From Poriferisodalis sp965221195 (lineage in GTDB: Bacteria; Actinomycetota; Acidimicrobiia; Acidimicrobiales; Poriferisodalaceae), in NCBI GenBank assembly GCA_965221195.1, contig OZ244864.1:1612001-1676000 (forward strand): a stretch of 64,000 nucleotides of DNA, given 5' to 3'. A model generated the notes under the pieces. That model made no database searches. It saw nothing but the letters and a program-made list of their open reading frames with translations, and was not told the origin of the DNA. Shown piece after piece: positions 8,557-16,829 of this stretch (position 1 is the first letter of the stretch; every line of letters starts with the position of its first letter). A program made the translations under genes and the position numbers.

Positions 8557-9972
8557 TCATTGCCTGTCATCGGCATCTTCGGCTCCTGCATCGAATTTGC
8601 CGTCTTGGTTGCCAACGATGAAGGCGGCAAGGAGGCGCCGGGACACGTCATCAAGGCGGGCACGCACGATTGTTGTGTCCTCGTCGTGGGTTTCACGCAG
8701 CACTTCGCCTTCGCGGTGAACAGCCGCTAGGACATCGCCGCGGCTGTAGGGGATGCGCAGCTCAGTGACTTCGGTGAGGTGTCGGAGCCGGTCGCCGACC
8801 CCCGCCAGCAGTTCGCCGATTCCTTCGCCGCTGTCGGCAGAGATCGCATAAGACCCTTCGTGCCGTTTGAGCATCTGTGCCACTACGCCGCTGTCGGCGT
8901 CATCGCACTTGTTGAAGGCGATGAGTTCGTCGATGTTTCCAGCGCCGATCTCACGCAGCACAGAACGCACGATGTCGATGTGCATCTCCGGCTCCGCAGC
9001 TGACGCGTCAACAAGATGCAGCAGCAAGTCGGCTTCGGCCACTTCTTCGAGCGTCGACATGAACGCTTCAACCAGCGAGGTAGGGAGCTTCTTGATGAAG
9101 CCGACCGTGTCGGTTATCAGCACGGTTTCGCCGCCTGGCAGCTGCAAACGCCGCGTGGTGGCATCGAGCGTCGCAAACAAGCGATCTTCAACCAGCACGT
9201 TGGCACCGGTGAGGTGCCGCAGCAGGGTTGACTTGCCGGCGTTGGTGTAGCCAACGATTGCCACCGTGCGGTAGCGGGAACGCCGACGTGACTTGCGCTG
9301 GTTCAGCCGGGTGCGCCGCAGTCCGCGCAAGTCTTTTTCGAGCCGAGCGAGGCGATGCTGAATACGTCGGCGGTCAACTTCCAGCTTGGTCTCCCCGGGG
9401 CCACGGGTGCCGATGCCGCCCGCCTGCTGGGAGAGCTGCCGACCGCGGCCTCGCAGGCGGGGGAGGCGGTAGCGGAGCTGTGCCAGCTCCACCTGGGCCT
9501 TGCCTTCGAGGGTCGTGGCGTTCTGAGCGAAAATGTCGAGAATCACTGCTGTGCGGTCGAGTGCGGTGCGCCCCAAGATCCGCTCCAAGTTGAATTGCTG
9601 CGCTGGCGACAGTTCATCGTCGAACACGACGGTGTCTGCGTCGTGCTCCTGGGAGGCATCCAAGATCTCGCCAGCTTTTCCGCGCCCGACGAACGTGGCC
9701 GGGTCTGGAGTGTCCCGTCGCTGGACGATCCGCTCCACCGGGTCGGCGCCCGCAGTGTCTACGAGCCGCTCAAGTTCATCGAGGTTGGCGTCCACCTCAT
9801 CGGCGGTTCGTTCGGCTAACTGCACCCCCACCAGCACGATCTGCTCCCGGAACGCCCGGTCGATCAACCCTGACTCGGCCCCACCGAACTCCCCGAATGC
9901 CCCCCGATGCGACTCCTCGCTTGTCTCGCCTGTCGTCGGGTTCGCCCGGTTGCGGTGGGCTCGATCTCCCAT
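8557..9972 (-). CDS. hflX: GTPase HflX
   Basis: Ribosome-associated GTPase that splits stalled or stressed 70S ribosomes. The N-terminal HflX domain shows FVGRGKAGEI and DELSPAQQFNLE, followed by a coiled helical linker with GIGTRGPGETKLEVDRR. The G domain shows GYTNAGKST (G1, near residue 241), DTVGFI (G3) and NKCD (G4). The 471 residues include a ~45-residue polar N-terminal extension. It lies 17 bp upstream of dapC on the same strand and 16 bp downstream of dapF, so dapF-hflX-dapC is probably one operon. Confidence 0.95.
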   Translation of the reverse strand: MGDRAHRNRANPTTGETSEESHRGAFGEFGGAESGLIDRAFREQIVLVGVQLAERTADEVDANLDELERLVDTAGADPVERIVQRRDTPDPATFVGRGKAGEILDASQEHDADTVVFDDELSPAQQFNLERILGRTALDRTAVILDIFAQNATTLEGKAQVELAQLRYRLPRLRGRGRQLSQQAGGIGTRGPGETKLEVDRRRIQHRLARLEKDLRGLRRTRLNQRKSRRRSRYRTVAIVGYTNAGKSTLLRHLTGANVLVEDRLFATLDATTRRLQLPGGETVLITDTVGFIKKLPTSLVEAFMSTLEEVAEADLLLHLVDASAAEPEMHIDIVRSVLREIGAGNIDELIAFNKCDDADSGVVAQMLKRHEGSYAISADSGEGIGELLAGVGDRLRHLTEVTELRIPYSRGDVLAAVHREGEVLRETHDEDTTIVRARLDDVSRRLLAAFIVGNQDGKFDAGAEDADDRQ

Positions 9973-9988
9973 CAGTGCTGCGGATTGG

Positions 9989-11392
9989 TCATTGCTGCGA
10001 CGCTATCGGGAGCAGTGCCGGTACGTCGTTGAGCCGCAGCGTGAGGTCGGTTTCGATTCGTACAGCTTCGACACACAACTGCGGCCTGTGGAGTTGTTCT
10101 AGATACGGCACGGTTCGGACCGAGTACCGAAAGATCGTGTCGCCGCTGCCCGGGTAAGGCGCAGTGCGCATATCAATTAGGTACGTGCTCGGACGGTTTG
10201 CGTCGGTGCGTCCTGTTGGTGCTGTTCCCAGCGGATCGGAGCCATAGGTATTTGAAGGGTCTTTGCGATTTGGGCCGTTGTGGCTTGGTTTCGCTGCGTT
10301 TGCTGTGCCACCCGCGCCCGTCACAGTATGCGAGCCTGTTGTTTGATTCTGGCCGAGCGTCTCATCTGCTTCCGGCACTTCCGCCGGGTTCCTCACGAAT
10401 CCCCAATGGCGAGCAAGCGTCGCCGCTACGACGGATCCGCTACCGCACGAGACGGTCAGCCCCGCGCCTCGCTCCCATACCGACATTTGCAGTGTCCACG
10501 CCTGTTCGGGCCGCGTTGGGTTGGGCGGATAGGGCCAGATGAACTCCACATTGATGCCATCGGGGAAGTACGTCTGGTAGATACTGCCGAGCTTGGACAC
10601 CGCAGCGGCTAGTTCCTCAGCTCGGTCGTTCAGTTCACAGCTAGGGCAGTTGATTGGCGGCTTGGCGAGCGCGATCACGAGGTGTGGATTGCCGATGTCT
10701 CCCGTGCCGAAGTGGCGCAGGTCACCGCCGAACGTGCTGCGAATCCGCTCTTCTAGCTCGTCGGGTATCTCCGGTCCTGGCCCAACCGGGTTCATTGCGA
10801 CTTCCACGGAGCGCCGCTGAGCAACGTCGTCGGACGGTATCGGCGTTGTCGGCCCAGCCAGCTGTGCCCCGCCAGCGTTGGCAACGGTGCATCGTTGCTC
10901 GCCGGCGTCGGTATCGAAAGGGATCAACGGCCCGGCACCGATGATGCGGGCATCGAAAGAAGCCATTGCTAGACACGCCAGCCCGTTTCCGCTCGTCTCA
11001 GCTACAGACCCGTCGGCGTTGCGTAGATGCATGCGGATGGGGGCCCTCGGCGCGTCTTCGGGCGCGTTGTGTTGTTCGGCGCCTCGTTGTGCTGCGATGG
11101 CGCGCTCTCCGCATACCGCTTGGCCGGTTGTGCCGAATACCTCCGCGAGGATCAGCCCGTCGGCACCTCTGGAATGGACATATCCGCGCTGGGTGCCGAG
11201 GCCGAGGCTCCGATTGCACACAACGCTTGCCAGATCGCTTCGCCCGAGACCCCGAGCGTTCAGCGACGCGTCAAGGCTGCGCAGCTCAGCTTCGGTCAGT
11301 AGCGCAATCAAAAAGTCATTGCCCTGAGCCTCGTAGCGGGCGAGCGTCAGTTCCTCCACGGCCCCATTCTCACACCGCAGCGCCGCCTCCAC
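9989..11392 (-). CDS. dapF: Diaminopimelate epimerase (variant, extended C-terminus)
   Basis: DapF interconverts LL- and meso-diaminopimelate for lysine and peptidoglycan. Family marks are YEAQGNDFL (residues 20-28), NADGSVAETSGNG (125-137), GNPHLVIAL, INVEFIWP and WERGAGLTVSCGSGS (306-320). Two oddities stand out. The first catalytic cysteine, normally in an MCGNG motif, is Ser134 here, while the second (Cys316) is kept. The protein is 467 residues, against about 280 normally, because of an internal insertion near 90-115 and a ~135-residue C-terminal tail with low-complexity Gly/Thr/Asn-rich sequence. A GTG start at 11359 would begin just before the conserved domain and is an alternative. 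First gene of the probable dapF-hflX-dapC operon. Confidence 0.85.
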   Translation of the reverse strand: MEAALRCENGAVEELTLARYEAQGNDFLIALLTEAELRSLDASLNARGLGRSDLASVVCNRSLGLGTQRGYVHSRGADGLILAEVFGTTGQAVCGERAIAAQRGAEQHNAPEDAPRAPIRMHLRNADGSVAETSGNGLACLAMASFDARIIGAGPLIPFDTDAGEQRCTVANAGGAQLAGPTTPIPSDDVAQRRSVEVAMNPVGPGPEIPDELEERIRSTFGGDLRHFGTGDIGNPHLVIALAKPPINCPSCELNDRAEELAAAVSKLGSIYQTYFPDGINVEFIWPYPPNPTRPEQAWTLQMSVWERGAGLTVSCGSGSVVAATLARHWGFVRNPAEVPEADETLGQNQTTGSHTVTGAGGTANAAKPSHNGPNRKDPSNTYGSDPLGTAPTGRTDANRPSTYLIDMRTAPYPGSGDTIFRYSVRTVPYLEQLHRPQLCVEAVRIETDLTLRLNDVPALLPIASQQ

Positions 11393-11470
11393 ATGGGTTT
11401 TCAGGCAGTCGTCCCGCTATGGTCTTCGGCCCTACTCAAGCCGAACCCCACACGCGGGAGAGAGCCACTT

Positions 11471-11532
11471 GGTTCCCTCCGGTGGTATCTCGGCATGGGT
11501 AGCAACGTGCCCGTCTCCCACAGGAGGGAACC
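11471..11532 (+). promoter_or_regulatory. Hairpin that masks a ribosome-binding site
   Basis: GGTTCCCTCCGGTGG (11471-11485) pairs with CCACAGGAGGGAACC (11518-11532), 14 of 15 positions, around a 32-nt loop that itself contains GGCA...TGCC. The right arm contains a perfect Shine-Dalgarno AGGAGG (11522-11527) placed 8 nt before the TTG of a small ORF. Folded RNA would hide the ribosome-binding site, as in a translational switch. No known riboswitch class is recognised. Confidence 0.5.
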
Positions 11533-11535
11533 ACC

Positions 11536-11619
11536 TTGATTCCATTCACACACTTCGTATTGTTGATCGCGGCTTTCTTCGGTGCCGATCTAAATGACAC
11601 CGAAATGGATAGCGAATAA
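11536..11619 (+). CDS. Putative 27-residue hydrophobic peptide or leader peptide
   Basis: A TTG-initiated ORF of 27 codons plus stop. It is included because a perfect AGGAGG sits at ideal distance (8 nt) and because that site lies in a strong hairpin. The peptide has a hydrophobic core (HFVLLIAAFFGA, residues 6-17) and an acidic tail (DLNDTEMDSE), like a small membrane protein or a leader peptide. It stands alone in the ~300-bp gap between dapF (divergent) and the nucleotidyltransferase gene (convergent). No homologue is recognised and coding is unproven. Confidence 0.35.
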   Translation: MIPFTHFVLLIAAFFGADLNDTEMDSE

Positions 11620-11690
11620 ACTCGTTGACAAGCAAGAACTGGGTTCTGCCCGTTCAGCTTGCAGGCTGACTGTGACTTATAGTGGCGCAG

Positions 11691-12650
11691 TTACGTTTGG
11701 TCTTCGGGGTTGCTCTTGGTGGCATCCGTGTGGCGGAGCGACCCGTTGAGAACTTCTTGGCAGCGGTCACGACGTCGCTCGTAGCGGACTAGAGCCGAGT
11801 CGGTAATGCCTTGGTGTCTGCATTGGTCTACTACTAGATCGGCGATTCGGAGCGCAGCAGCTACATGCACCCGAAGGGAGGCCTCGTCAAAACGACTGTG
11901 GGGGCGGTCCGCGGAGTATGTGGCACCAGGTCGCCAGATGTGCAACTCGGATAGCTCAACTTCGTCGCCAGCAAGTTGGTGGAACGAGTCGCGTAACTCT
12001 TCAGGCTGGCCTGCTAGCAGCACATGGATTCTGTGGTCGTGGGGCGGCGCGCTTTCGTTAATCACGATGTGGGTGGTCTTCGCGGCCGATTCGAAGATCA
12101 TGTGAATCTCACCCATCGCCCGTGCCCAGCGGATATCTTCCAGAGCGCTGCGTTCGTCTGCCTCATCGGCGCCAACTGCCCCTTGCTCTTTCGGCGTGGG
12201 CTGCATCTGATTGGTAAGCGCGACGATGGCATCGGACATATCCGTGAACCGGCTCTGCATCTCCGCAGTGGAGCTTGATGGCAATCCGATCTCCTTGTCC
12301 CAGTTGATCCTGTCGTGGCCGCCTGCATCGGCAAGCTCAAACGCGTAATCGGCAATGCGCGCCTCAACCGAACAAGGCACGCGGCTAGTGCGCACGGCCC
12401 ATTCGGGAGCGTCGGTGACCATGACATCTACCCGGCAGCCTGCCACGGCGGTGCCTTGAGCTTCCAAGGCCCCGCGACGTTTGCTTCGCTCTGTGTAGTC
12501 CAAGTCGTCGTAGATCGCTACCAAGTCAATATCGCTGTTTTCTGTAGCTTCACCGCGCGCCAACGATCCAAAAAGCAAGACCTTGCCCACCCCCGCGGTG
12601 ACGAGTACATCTGCTGCGCGTTGTGCGGTAGCGAGGTCAACAGCGCTCAT
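11691..12650 (-). CDS. MNT-type nucleotidyltransferase fused to a HEPN-like helical domain
   Basis: The N-terminal domain is a minimal nucleotidyltransferase: GSLARGEATENSDIDLV (residues 28-44) gives the GSxxRG...SDxD signature with both metal-binding Asp residues. The remaining ~200 residues are mostly helical and resemble a HEPN domain, including RWARAMGEIHMIFES. MNT and HEPN proteins usually form two-gene toxin-antitoxin pairs in which the MNT protein modifies and silences the HEPN RNase; here both parts are in one 319-residue chain. No clear HEPN Rx4-6H motif is seen, so an RNase activity is doubtful. It starts 40 bp after the end of a truncated AAA ATPase gene on the same strand. Confidence 0.75.
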   Translation of the reverse strand: MSAVDLATAQRAADVLVTAGVGKVLLFGSLARGEATENSDIDLVAIYDDLDYTERSKRRGALEAQGTAVAGCRVDVMVTDAPEWAVRTSRVPCSVEARIADYAFELADAGGHDRINWDKEIGLPSSSTAEMQSRFTDMSDAIVALTNQMQPTPKEQGAVGADEADERSALEDIRWARAMGEIHMIFESAAKTTHIVINESAPPHDHRIHVLLAGQPEELRDSFHQLAGDEVELSELHIWRPGATYSADRPHSRFDEASLRVHVAAALRIADLVVDQCRHQGITDSALVRYERRRDRCQEVLNGSLRHTDATKSNPEDQT

Positions 12651-12690
12651 AGGCCGAGACTACCTGCGTGCGGTGCCTAGGTCGGGTGAT

Positions 12691-13617
12691 TCAATGACTC
12701 CCGAGGAGGGCTCCGCTATGGGCCGAGTGCTGTGATGGGTCTGCGAGCTGGCGTTTGGGCGCGCCTCGCAATCGTGAGCGGGATCGCAATCTTGGCGACC
12801 AAGCTGGCACATCCTCGGAAACAAATAGGCGTTCGAGGACCGCCGCATAAGTCGCAGCCGTCCTCGGATCGACCGGACCCCCGCTGCCGATGTCAGCCGC
12901 AAGAGTGCTGAGCGTGGCTTCGGTGGAAATGTTGCGTGCAAGCGAAGCAAGCGTCCGTGATATCGCGGCTGGGTTGCGGCGTGGTCCTTCTACCACTCCG
13001 AGTTCGACCGTCGCTAATCCTTCCAAGTAGTCGATGATGAAGTCTTGAGCGTCGGCAGTATCCATGTGTTGGCAGAACGGCCATCCGCCACTGCAGATTG
13101 CGTCCGCAATATCACCGAGTTCGATATCCGACATCGGTGCTGAGCATTCGGCACCGTCAAACAGGCCTTGAAGCGAAACTTCACCAGTGGAGGAGCCCGA
13201 CTCAAATAGCGACATCGGACGCATTCTCACCCTTGCCACACGACCTGTCCCCGAATGCTGAGTGGCACTTGGTGGAGGATCGGCGGAGCCGGTGAGAATG
13301 AATTGGCCAGGCGATGATCTGCGATCGCATTCACGCCGCACCATGTCCCATATGTCGGGGGCCAACTGCCACTCGTCAATGAGCCGGGGAGCACTTCCTT
13401 CGAGCACCTTTAGAGCGCCGAGCGAAGCCAACGAGACGGAGGCGATGCTGCGCTCAAGCAGTACTTCGCTAGCGGCGTGCTGGCGTGCCGTGGTCGTCTT
13501 GCCACACGCCCGGACCCCTTCAATGAGAACCGTCGGCGCAGATCGCAGGCGGCGCTCAAGCACGGTGTCAGCCACTCTTGGGGTGTAGTGGACATTTGGC
13601 GGCAGTGTCGCCGACAT
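12691..13617 (-). pseudogene. AAA ATPase of the DUF4143 family, C-terminally truncated
   Basis: Member of the AAA_14/DUF4143 family of ATPases, common in accessory regions and of unclear function. The P-loop GVRACGKTTTA and the Walker-B-like LIDEWQLAPDIWD are present, then PMSLFESGSSTG, as is usual. The similarity stops at KRQLADPS; 13 unrelated residues and a stop follow, and the typical C-terminal DUF4143 region (about 150 residues) is missing. The gene is therefore probably non-functional. The ATG at 13617 begins the family-like sequence; the open frame upstream to 13836 is not convincing. The upstream region is AT-rich. Confidence 0.7.
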
Positions 13618-13721
13618 CTCAAGTCCTAGCCCTCGTATGCGCCCCGAGTGCAAGCCGGTTGGTGCCGTTGATTTCTGCTCGGCTCTGGTAACGCTCTCTG
13701 TGCAAGTTGCCGATGTACGTA

Positions 13722-13795
13722 TTGCAAGGAGTAAATTGTAGCAAACGCAAACTAAAAATGTGCCAGTTGCAACGCGTTTAATGCTGCTTTTGCAA
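13722..13795. promoter_or_regulatory. AT-rich leader with three TTGCAA palindromes
   Basis: The palindrome TTGCAA occurs at 13722-13727, 13767-13772 and 13790-13795, in a locally AT-rich stretch upstream of the truncated ATPase gene. It may hold the promoter or operator of that gene (minus strand). No known operator is recognised. Confidence 0.3.
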
Positions 13796-13932
13796 TTTCG
13801 CTGAGCCTTAATGAACCAGTCGGCAACACGCATCAAGCCAACTTTGCCACCCAGACAAGCGGGGCTTTAGACACTCCAGACGGCCCACTGACGCGGGCGA
13901 GGGCAACCGACGACGGCGGAGTGCCTAGGGCG

Positions 13933-14892
13933 CTACTTGGTGGGTTCGCGCTGGCCGTAGTTGGTGAAGGTGTCCCCGATAGAGGTAGCCACCGAGGCCA
14001 GCTGTGAGCGGTCGTCATTGAGACGGGGCGCTATCGCTGCCAAGCCGTCAACCGTCCAACGGCCCTCAGCGACGATGATGTCGTCATCGGCCAGCGACCA
14101 GCCTTGGTACAGACCCACTTCGTTGGCACCTACATGGAACACACCGCCGCTGAACGGACACTCTGCTGTTGCCAAGTAGGCCACCAGAGGGCTGATATTG
14201 GCCGGGTCGTACGCGTCAAACTGAGCGGGGTCGTCGGGCGCTTTCACTACGTCGCCGAGACCGGGTGTCTGCAGCGTAAGGCGGGTGCGTGCCACCGGTG
14301 CTAGGCAGTTGACGCGCACGTTGTAGCGAGCCAACTCGCCCGCTGCCACCAACGTCATCGCAGCTATCCCCGCTTTAGCGGCCGAGTAATTGAACTGCCC
14401 GAGATTGCCCAGCATCGCACCTGATGCGGTGTTGATGATTGAGCCGCTGACTTCTTTGCCCGCCTTGGATTGCTCGCGCCAATACGCAGCCGCCCAGCGG
14501 GTCGGGCAGAAGTGGCCCTTCATATGCACATTCACCACGGCATCCCACTCTGCCTCGGTCATGTTGACCACGACGCGGTCGCGCAGAATCCCTGCATTGT
14601 TAACCAGCACATGCAGGTCTCCGAAGGCCTCAACGGCCTCGTTCACCATGCGCTGCGCGCCCTCCCAGTCGGTGACGTTGTCGCCGTTAGCAATGGCCTC
14701 GCCGCCCATGGCCTCAATCTCGGACACCACTTCTTGTGCCGGCCCTCGATCAGCTCCGGTGCCGTCGGCTGCACCGCCTAGGTCGTTGACGACGATCTTT
14801 GCTCCCTCCGAGGCCATCAGCAGCGCATGCTCACGGCCGATTCCACGGCCGGCACCGGTGATCAGCACGACACGCCCGTCAAGTGTCCCCAT
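13933..14892 (-). CDS. Short-chain dehydrogenase/reductase
   Basis: NAD(P)-dependent classical-type SDR. The dinucleotide motif TGAGRGIG is at residues 12-19, followed by NNAG and the catalytic Ser with YxxxK in FNYSAAK. The long insert NDLGGAADGTGADRGPAQEV and the C-terminal WTVDGLAAIAPRLND segment resemble SDR domains of the multifunctional-enzyme-2/hydroxysteroid type used in acyl-CoA or steroid metabolism. The 319 residues are longer than a minimal SDR (~250). The substrate is unknown. It ends ~100 bp from the accessory patch and starts 30 bp from tRNA-Gly on the same strand. Confidence 0.88.
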   Translation of the reverse strand: MGTLDGRVVLITGAGRGIGREHALLMASEGAKIVVNDLGGAADGTGADRGPAQEVVSEIEAMGGEAIANGDNVTDWEGAQRMVNEAVEAFGDLHVLVNNAGILRDRVVVNMTEAEWDAVVNVHMKGHFCPTRWAAAYWREQSKAGKEVSGSIINTASGAMLGNLGQFNYSAAKAGIAAMTLVAAGELARYNVRVNCLAPVARTRLTLQTPGLGDVVKAPDDPAQFDAYDPANISPLVAYLATAECPFSGGVFHVGANEVGLYQGWSLADDDIIVAEGRWTVDGLAAIAPRLNDDRSQLASVATSIGDTFTNYGQREPTK

Positions 14893-14921
14893 GTTGTTCT
14901 CCCATCCACGATGATTGCCAG

Positions 14922-14995
14922 AGCGGATGACCGGGGTCGAACCGGCGACCTCAACCTTGGCAAGGTTGCGCTCTAACCAACTGAGCTACATCCGC
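14922..14995 (-). tRNA. tRNA-Gly (GCC)
   Basis: Full cloverleaf on the minus strand: acceptor GCGGATG/CATCCGC, D-stem GCTC/GAGC, anticodon stem CAACC/GGTTG with loop TTGCCAA (anticodon GCC), T-arm GCCGG-TTCGACC-CCGGT, discriminator T as usual for bacterial tRNA-Gly. CCA is not encoded. Confidence 0.97.
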
Positions 14996-15081
14996 GTCGG
15001 CATGTCACTGTAGCAAGCGCCTACCCAAGCGACGCGTGGAATGAGCCAACCCCACCGGCACCCAGCGTTCCCGCCGCAGCG

Positions 15082-15306
15082 CTACTTGGTTTGAGTGCGC
15101 AAGTCAATGCGCAGCGTCAGCGTGCCGCCGACAAACTCGGCCTCGGCGTCGCCGATCATGGCGAAGTCCATGAAGTCCAGCTCTGCTTGTCTTATGAAGT
15201 GGCGCCGTTCCTCGCCGCCGACTGCGGGCAGATTTCGCTTCCGCACGGCCTCGGCGCGCTCAGCGAACCGGTCAATCATCTCCTGCGGGTCGAAAGTGTC
15301 ACTCAC
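15082..15306 (-). CDS. Small soluble hypothetical protein downstream of metX
   Basis: A 74-residue, charged, probably cytosolic protein that is not assigned to a family. The N-terminal half is helical and charged (FDPQEMIDRFAERAEAVRKR), and the C-terminal half has beta-type sequence (FVGGTLTLRIDL). The GTG at 15306 was chosen because GGAGG precedes it and its GTGA overlaps the stop of the upstream small membrane protein gene. That 4-bp overlap, and a similar one between the upstream gene and metX, make a tight three-gene operon. A longer reading frame starting at 15432 would overlap the neighbour and is unlikely. Confidence 0.7.
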   Translation of the reverse strand: MSDTFDPQEMIDRFAERAEAVRKRNLPAVGGEERRHFIRQAELDFMDFAMIGDAEAEFVGGTLTLRIDLRTQTK

Positions 15307-15512
15307 GGTGCCTCCCCTACGGTGCTTTTTTCGGTCTGCTGCTGTTTGGGTGCAGTCCGTCTCAGGTACAAGAAGAATCCCGCGCAGCACGCCACCGTCA
15401 GCACACCGCTGAGCGACACCAGCAGCCACCACACTCCTAGGCCCGAGCCGACGGCCTCGGACGGGACGTTGGTGTGCCCATCGGCCAGCATCGTTGCAAC
15501 CCAGCCGGTCAA
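15303..15512 (-). CDS. Small single-span membrane protein downstream of metX
   Basis: A 69-residue protein with one clear transmembrane segment (about residues 27-50, including WWLLVSLSGVLTVACCAGFF) followed by a basic then polar tail, so probably N-out/C-in. The family is not recognised. Its ATG overlaps the metX stop by 4 bp (ATGA) and its stop overlaps the next small gene. Translational coupling suggests it is expressed with homoserine acetyltransferase, but no functional link to methionine synthesis is visible. Confidence 0.65.
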   Translation of the reverse strand: MTGWVATMLADGHTNVPSEAVGSGLGVWWLLVSLSGVLTVACCAGFFLYLRRTAPKQQQTEKSTVGEAP

Positions 15513-16747
15513 CGGTCCGCTCCGGGGAAGCTCAAGCCGCTCTTGTGGATGTCATCGATGAACTCGCCCATCGGCTCACCGGTCTGTTCGGGTTCGGTAA
15601 GGAAACCGTCGTGGCCGTTGTCGCTGTCGATGTCGATGTGCTCAACTCGCATCGTGGCGCGGCTTCTCAGTGCCTCGACAATTCTGAGCTGCTGGGGTCG
15701 CGGGTACAAGAAATCGGTGCGCACGCTCATCACCATGGTCGGTGCGACGATGCGAGCCAGTGCTGCGTCAACGCCGCCGCGTCCTCGTCCCACATCGTGG
15801 AGATCCATCATCTTGTTGAGCACCAAGTAGGTATTGGCGTCGAAGCGCGGCACGAACTTGGCGCCCTGGTAGTCGAGGTAGCTCTCCACATCGAAACGCT
15901 GGCTGAGCCGCAACGGCAGCACTGGATCTTCGCTGTGGCGAGCGAAGCGACGATCGAATTCGTCGCCGGAGCGATAGTGGATCATTGCGATGCGACGCGC
16001 ATTGGCTAGGCCTCGGTGTGGCCCTTCACCGTCGGCTGCGTCGTAGTAGCGGCCACCTCTGAAGCCGGGATCGTCGCAGATCGCCTGTCGTCCGACCTTG
16101 CTCCACGCAATTTGCTGTGCAGATGCCTCGGCTGCCGATGCGATCACAACCAGCGAGCCGACGCGCTGAGGGTAGGTGACACCCCACTCCAGCACAGCCA
16201 TGCCACCCATTGAGCCGCCAACGACGCTAAGCCAACGACCAATGCCGAGATGCCGTCCAAGTACGCTCTGTGATCGCACAATGTCGCGGTTGGTGACCAC
16301 AGGAAAATCGGGGCCGTAGGGTTCGCCAGTGGACGGGTTGAACGACGACGGGCCAGTGCTGCCTTGGCAGCCTCCGAGAACGTTGGCGCACACGATGAAG
16401 TAGCGGTTGGTGTCGAGTGGCCGACCGGGGCCGATGAAATCGTTCCACCAGCCTTCGGTGAGTTGAGCGGGTGGATGCGCGGAGCCGTACGCGTGCGCGT
16501 CGCCGGTTAATGCATGGCAGACCAAGATGGCGTTGGACGCATCGGCATCAAGCGCACCCCATGTCTCATAAGCGAGCATTGGCTTGTGCAAAATGCCGCC
16601 GCCTTCCAAAGTGAACGGACGATCTGGCGACAATTCCAAGAACTGCCGTTCGGCCGCGCCGAGGCCGGGGTGCCATGCTCCCGAGGCTGGCAGTCGCCAC
16701 GCCGTCGGTTCGTCGCTAGGGGCACCCGCGTGCCTCGCACCGTCCAC
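15509..16747 (-). CDS. metX: Homoserine O-acetyltransferase MetX
   Basis: Alpha/beta-hydrolase-fold enzyme that acylates L-homoserine in the first committed step of methionine synthesis by the direct sulfhydrylation route. Visible are LAYETWGALDADASNAILVCHALTGDAH, with the oxyanion segment, NVLGGCQGSTGPSS, the nucleophile elbow GGSMGG (Ser nucleophile), and the catalytic Asp and His near the end (RTDFLYP; DNGHDGFL). 412 residues, usual length. It follows the DEAD helicase gene on the same strand (82-bp gap) and leads a tight operon with two small genes. Succinyl- rather than acetyl-CoA specificity cannot be decided by eye. Confidence 0.93.
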   Translation of the reverse strand: MDGARHAGAPSDEPTAWRLPASGAWHPGLGAAERQFLELSPDRPFTLEGGGILHKPMLAYETWGALDADASNAILVCHALTGDAHAYGSAHPPAQLTEGWWNDFIGPGRPLDTNRYFIVCANVLGGCQGSTGPSSFNPSTGEPYGPDFPVVTNRDIVRSQSVLGRHLGIGRWLSVVGGSMGGMAVLEWGVTYPQRVGSLVVIASAAEASAQQIAWSKVGRQAICDDPGFRGGRYYDAADGEGPHRGLANARRIAMIHYRSGDEFDRRFARHSEDPVLPLRLSQRFDVESYLDYQGAKFVPRFDANTYLVLNKMMDLHDVGRGRGGVDAALARIVAPTMVMSVRTDFLYPRPQQLRIVEALRSRATMRVEHIDIDSDNGHDGFLTEPEQTGEPMGEFIDDIHKSGLSFPGADR

Positions 16748-16829
16748 AACTGCGCCTTTGTGTCCTGATTCGTCTGGTTCTTTGGACTGTCAAGGGTACC
16801 TGTCGGCTCCTAGAGGCTTGAAGCCAATA

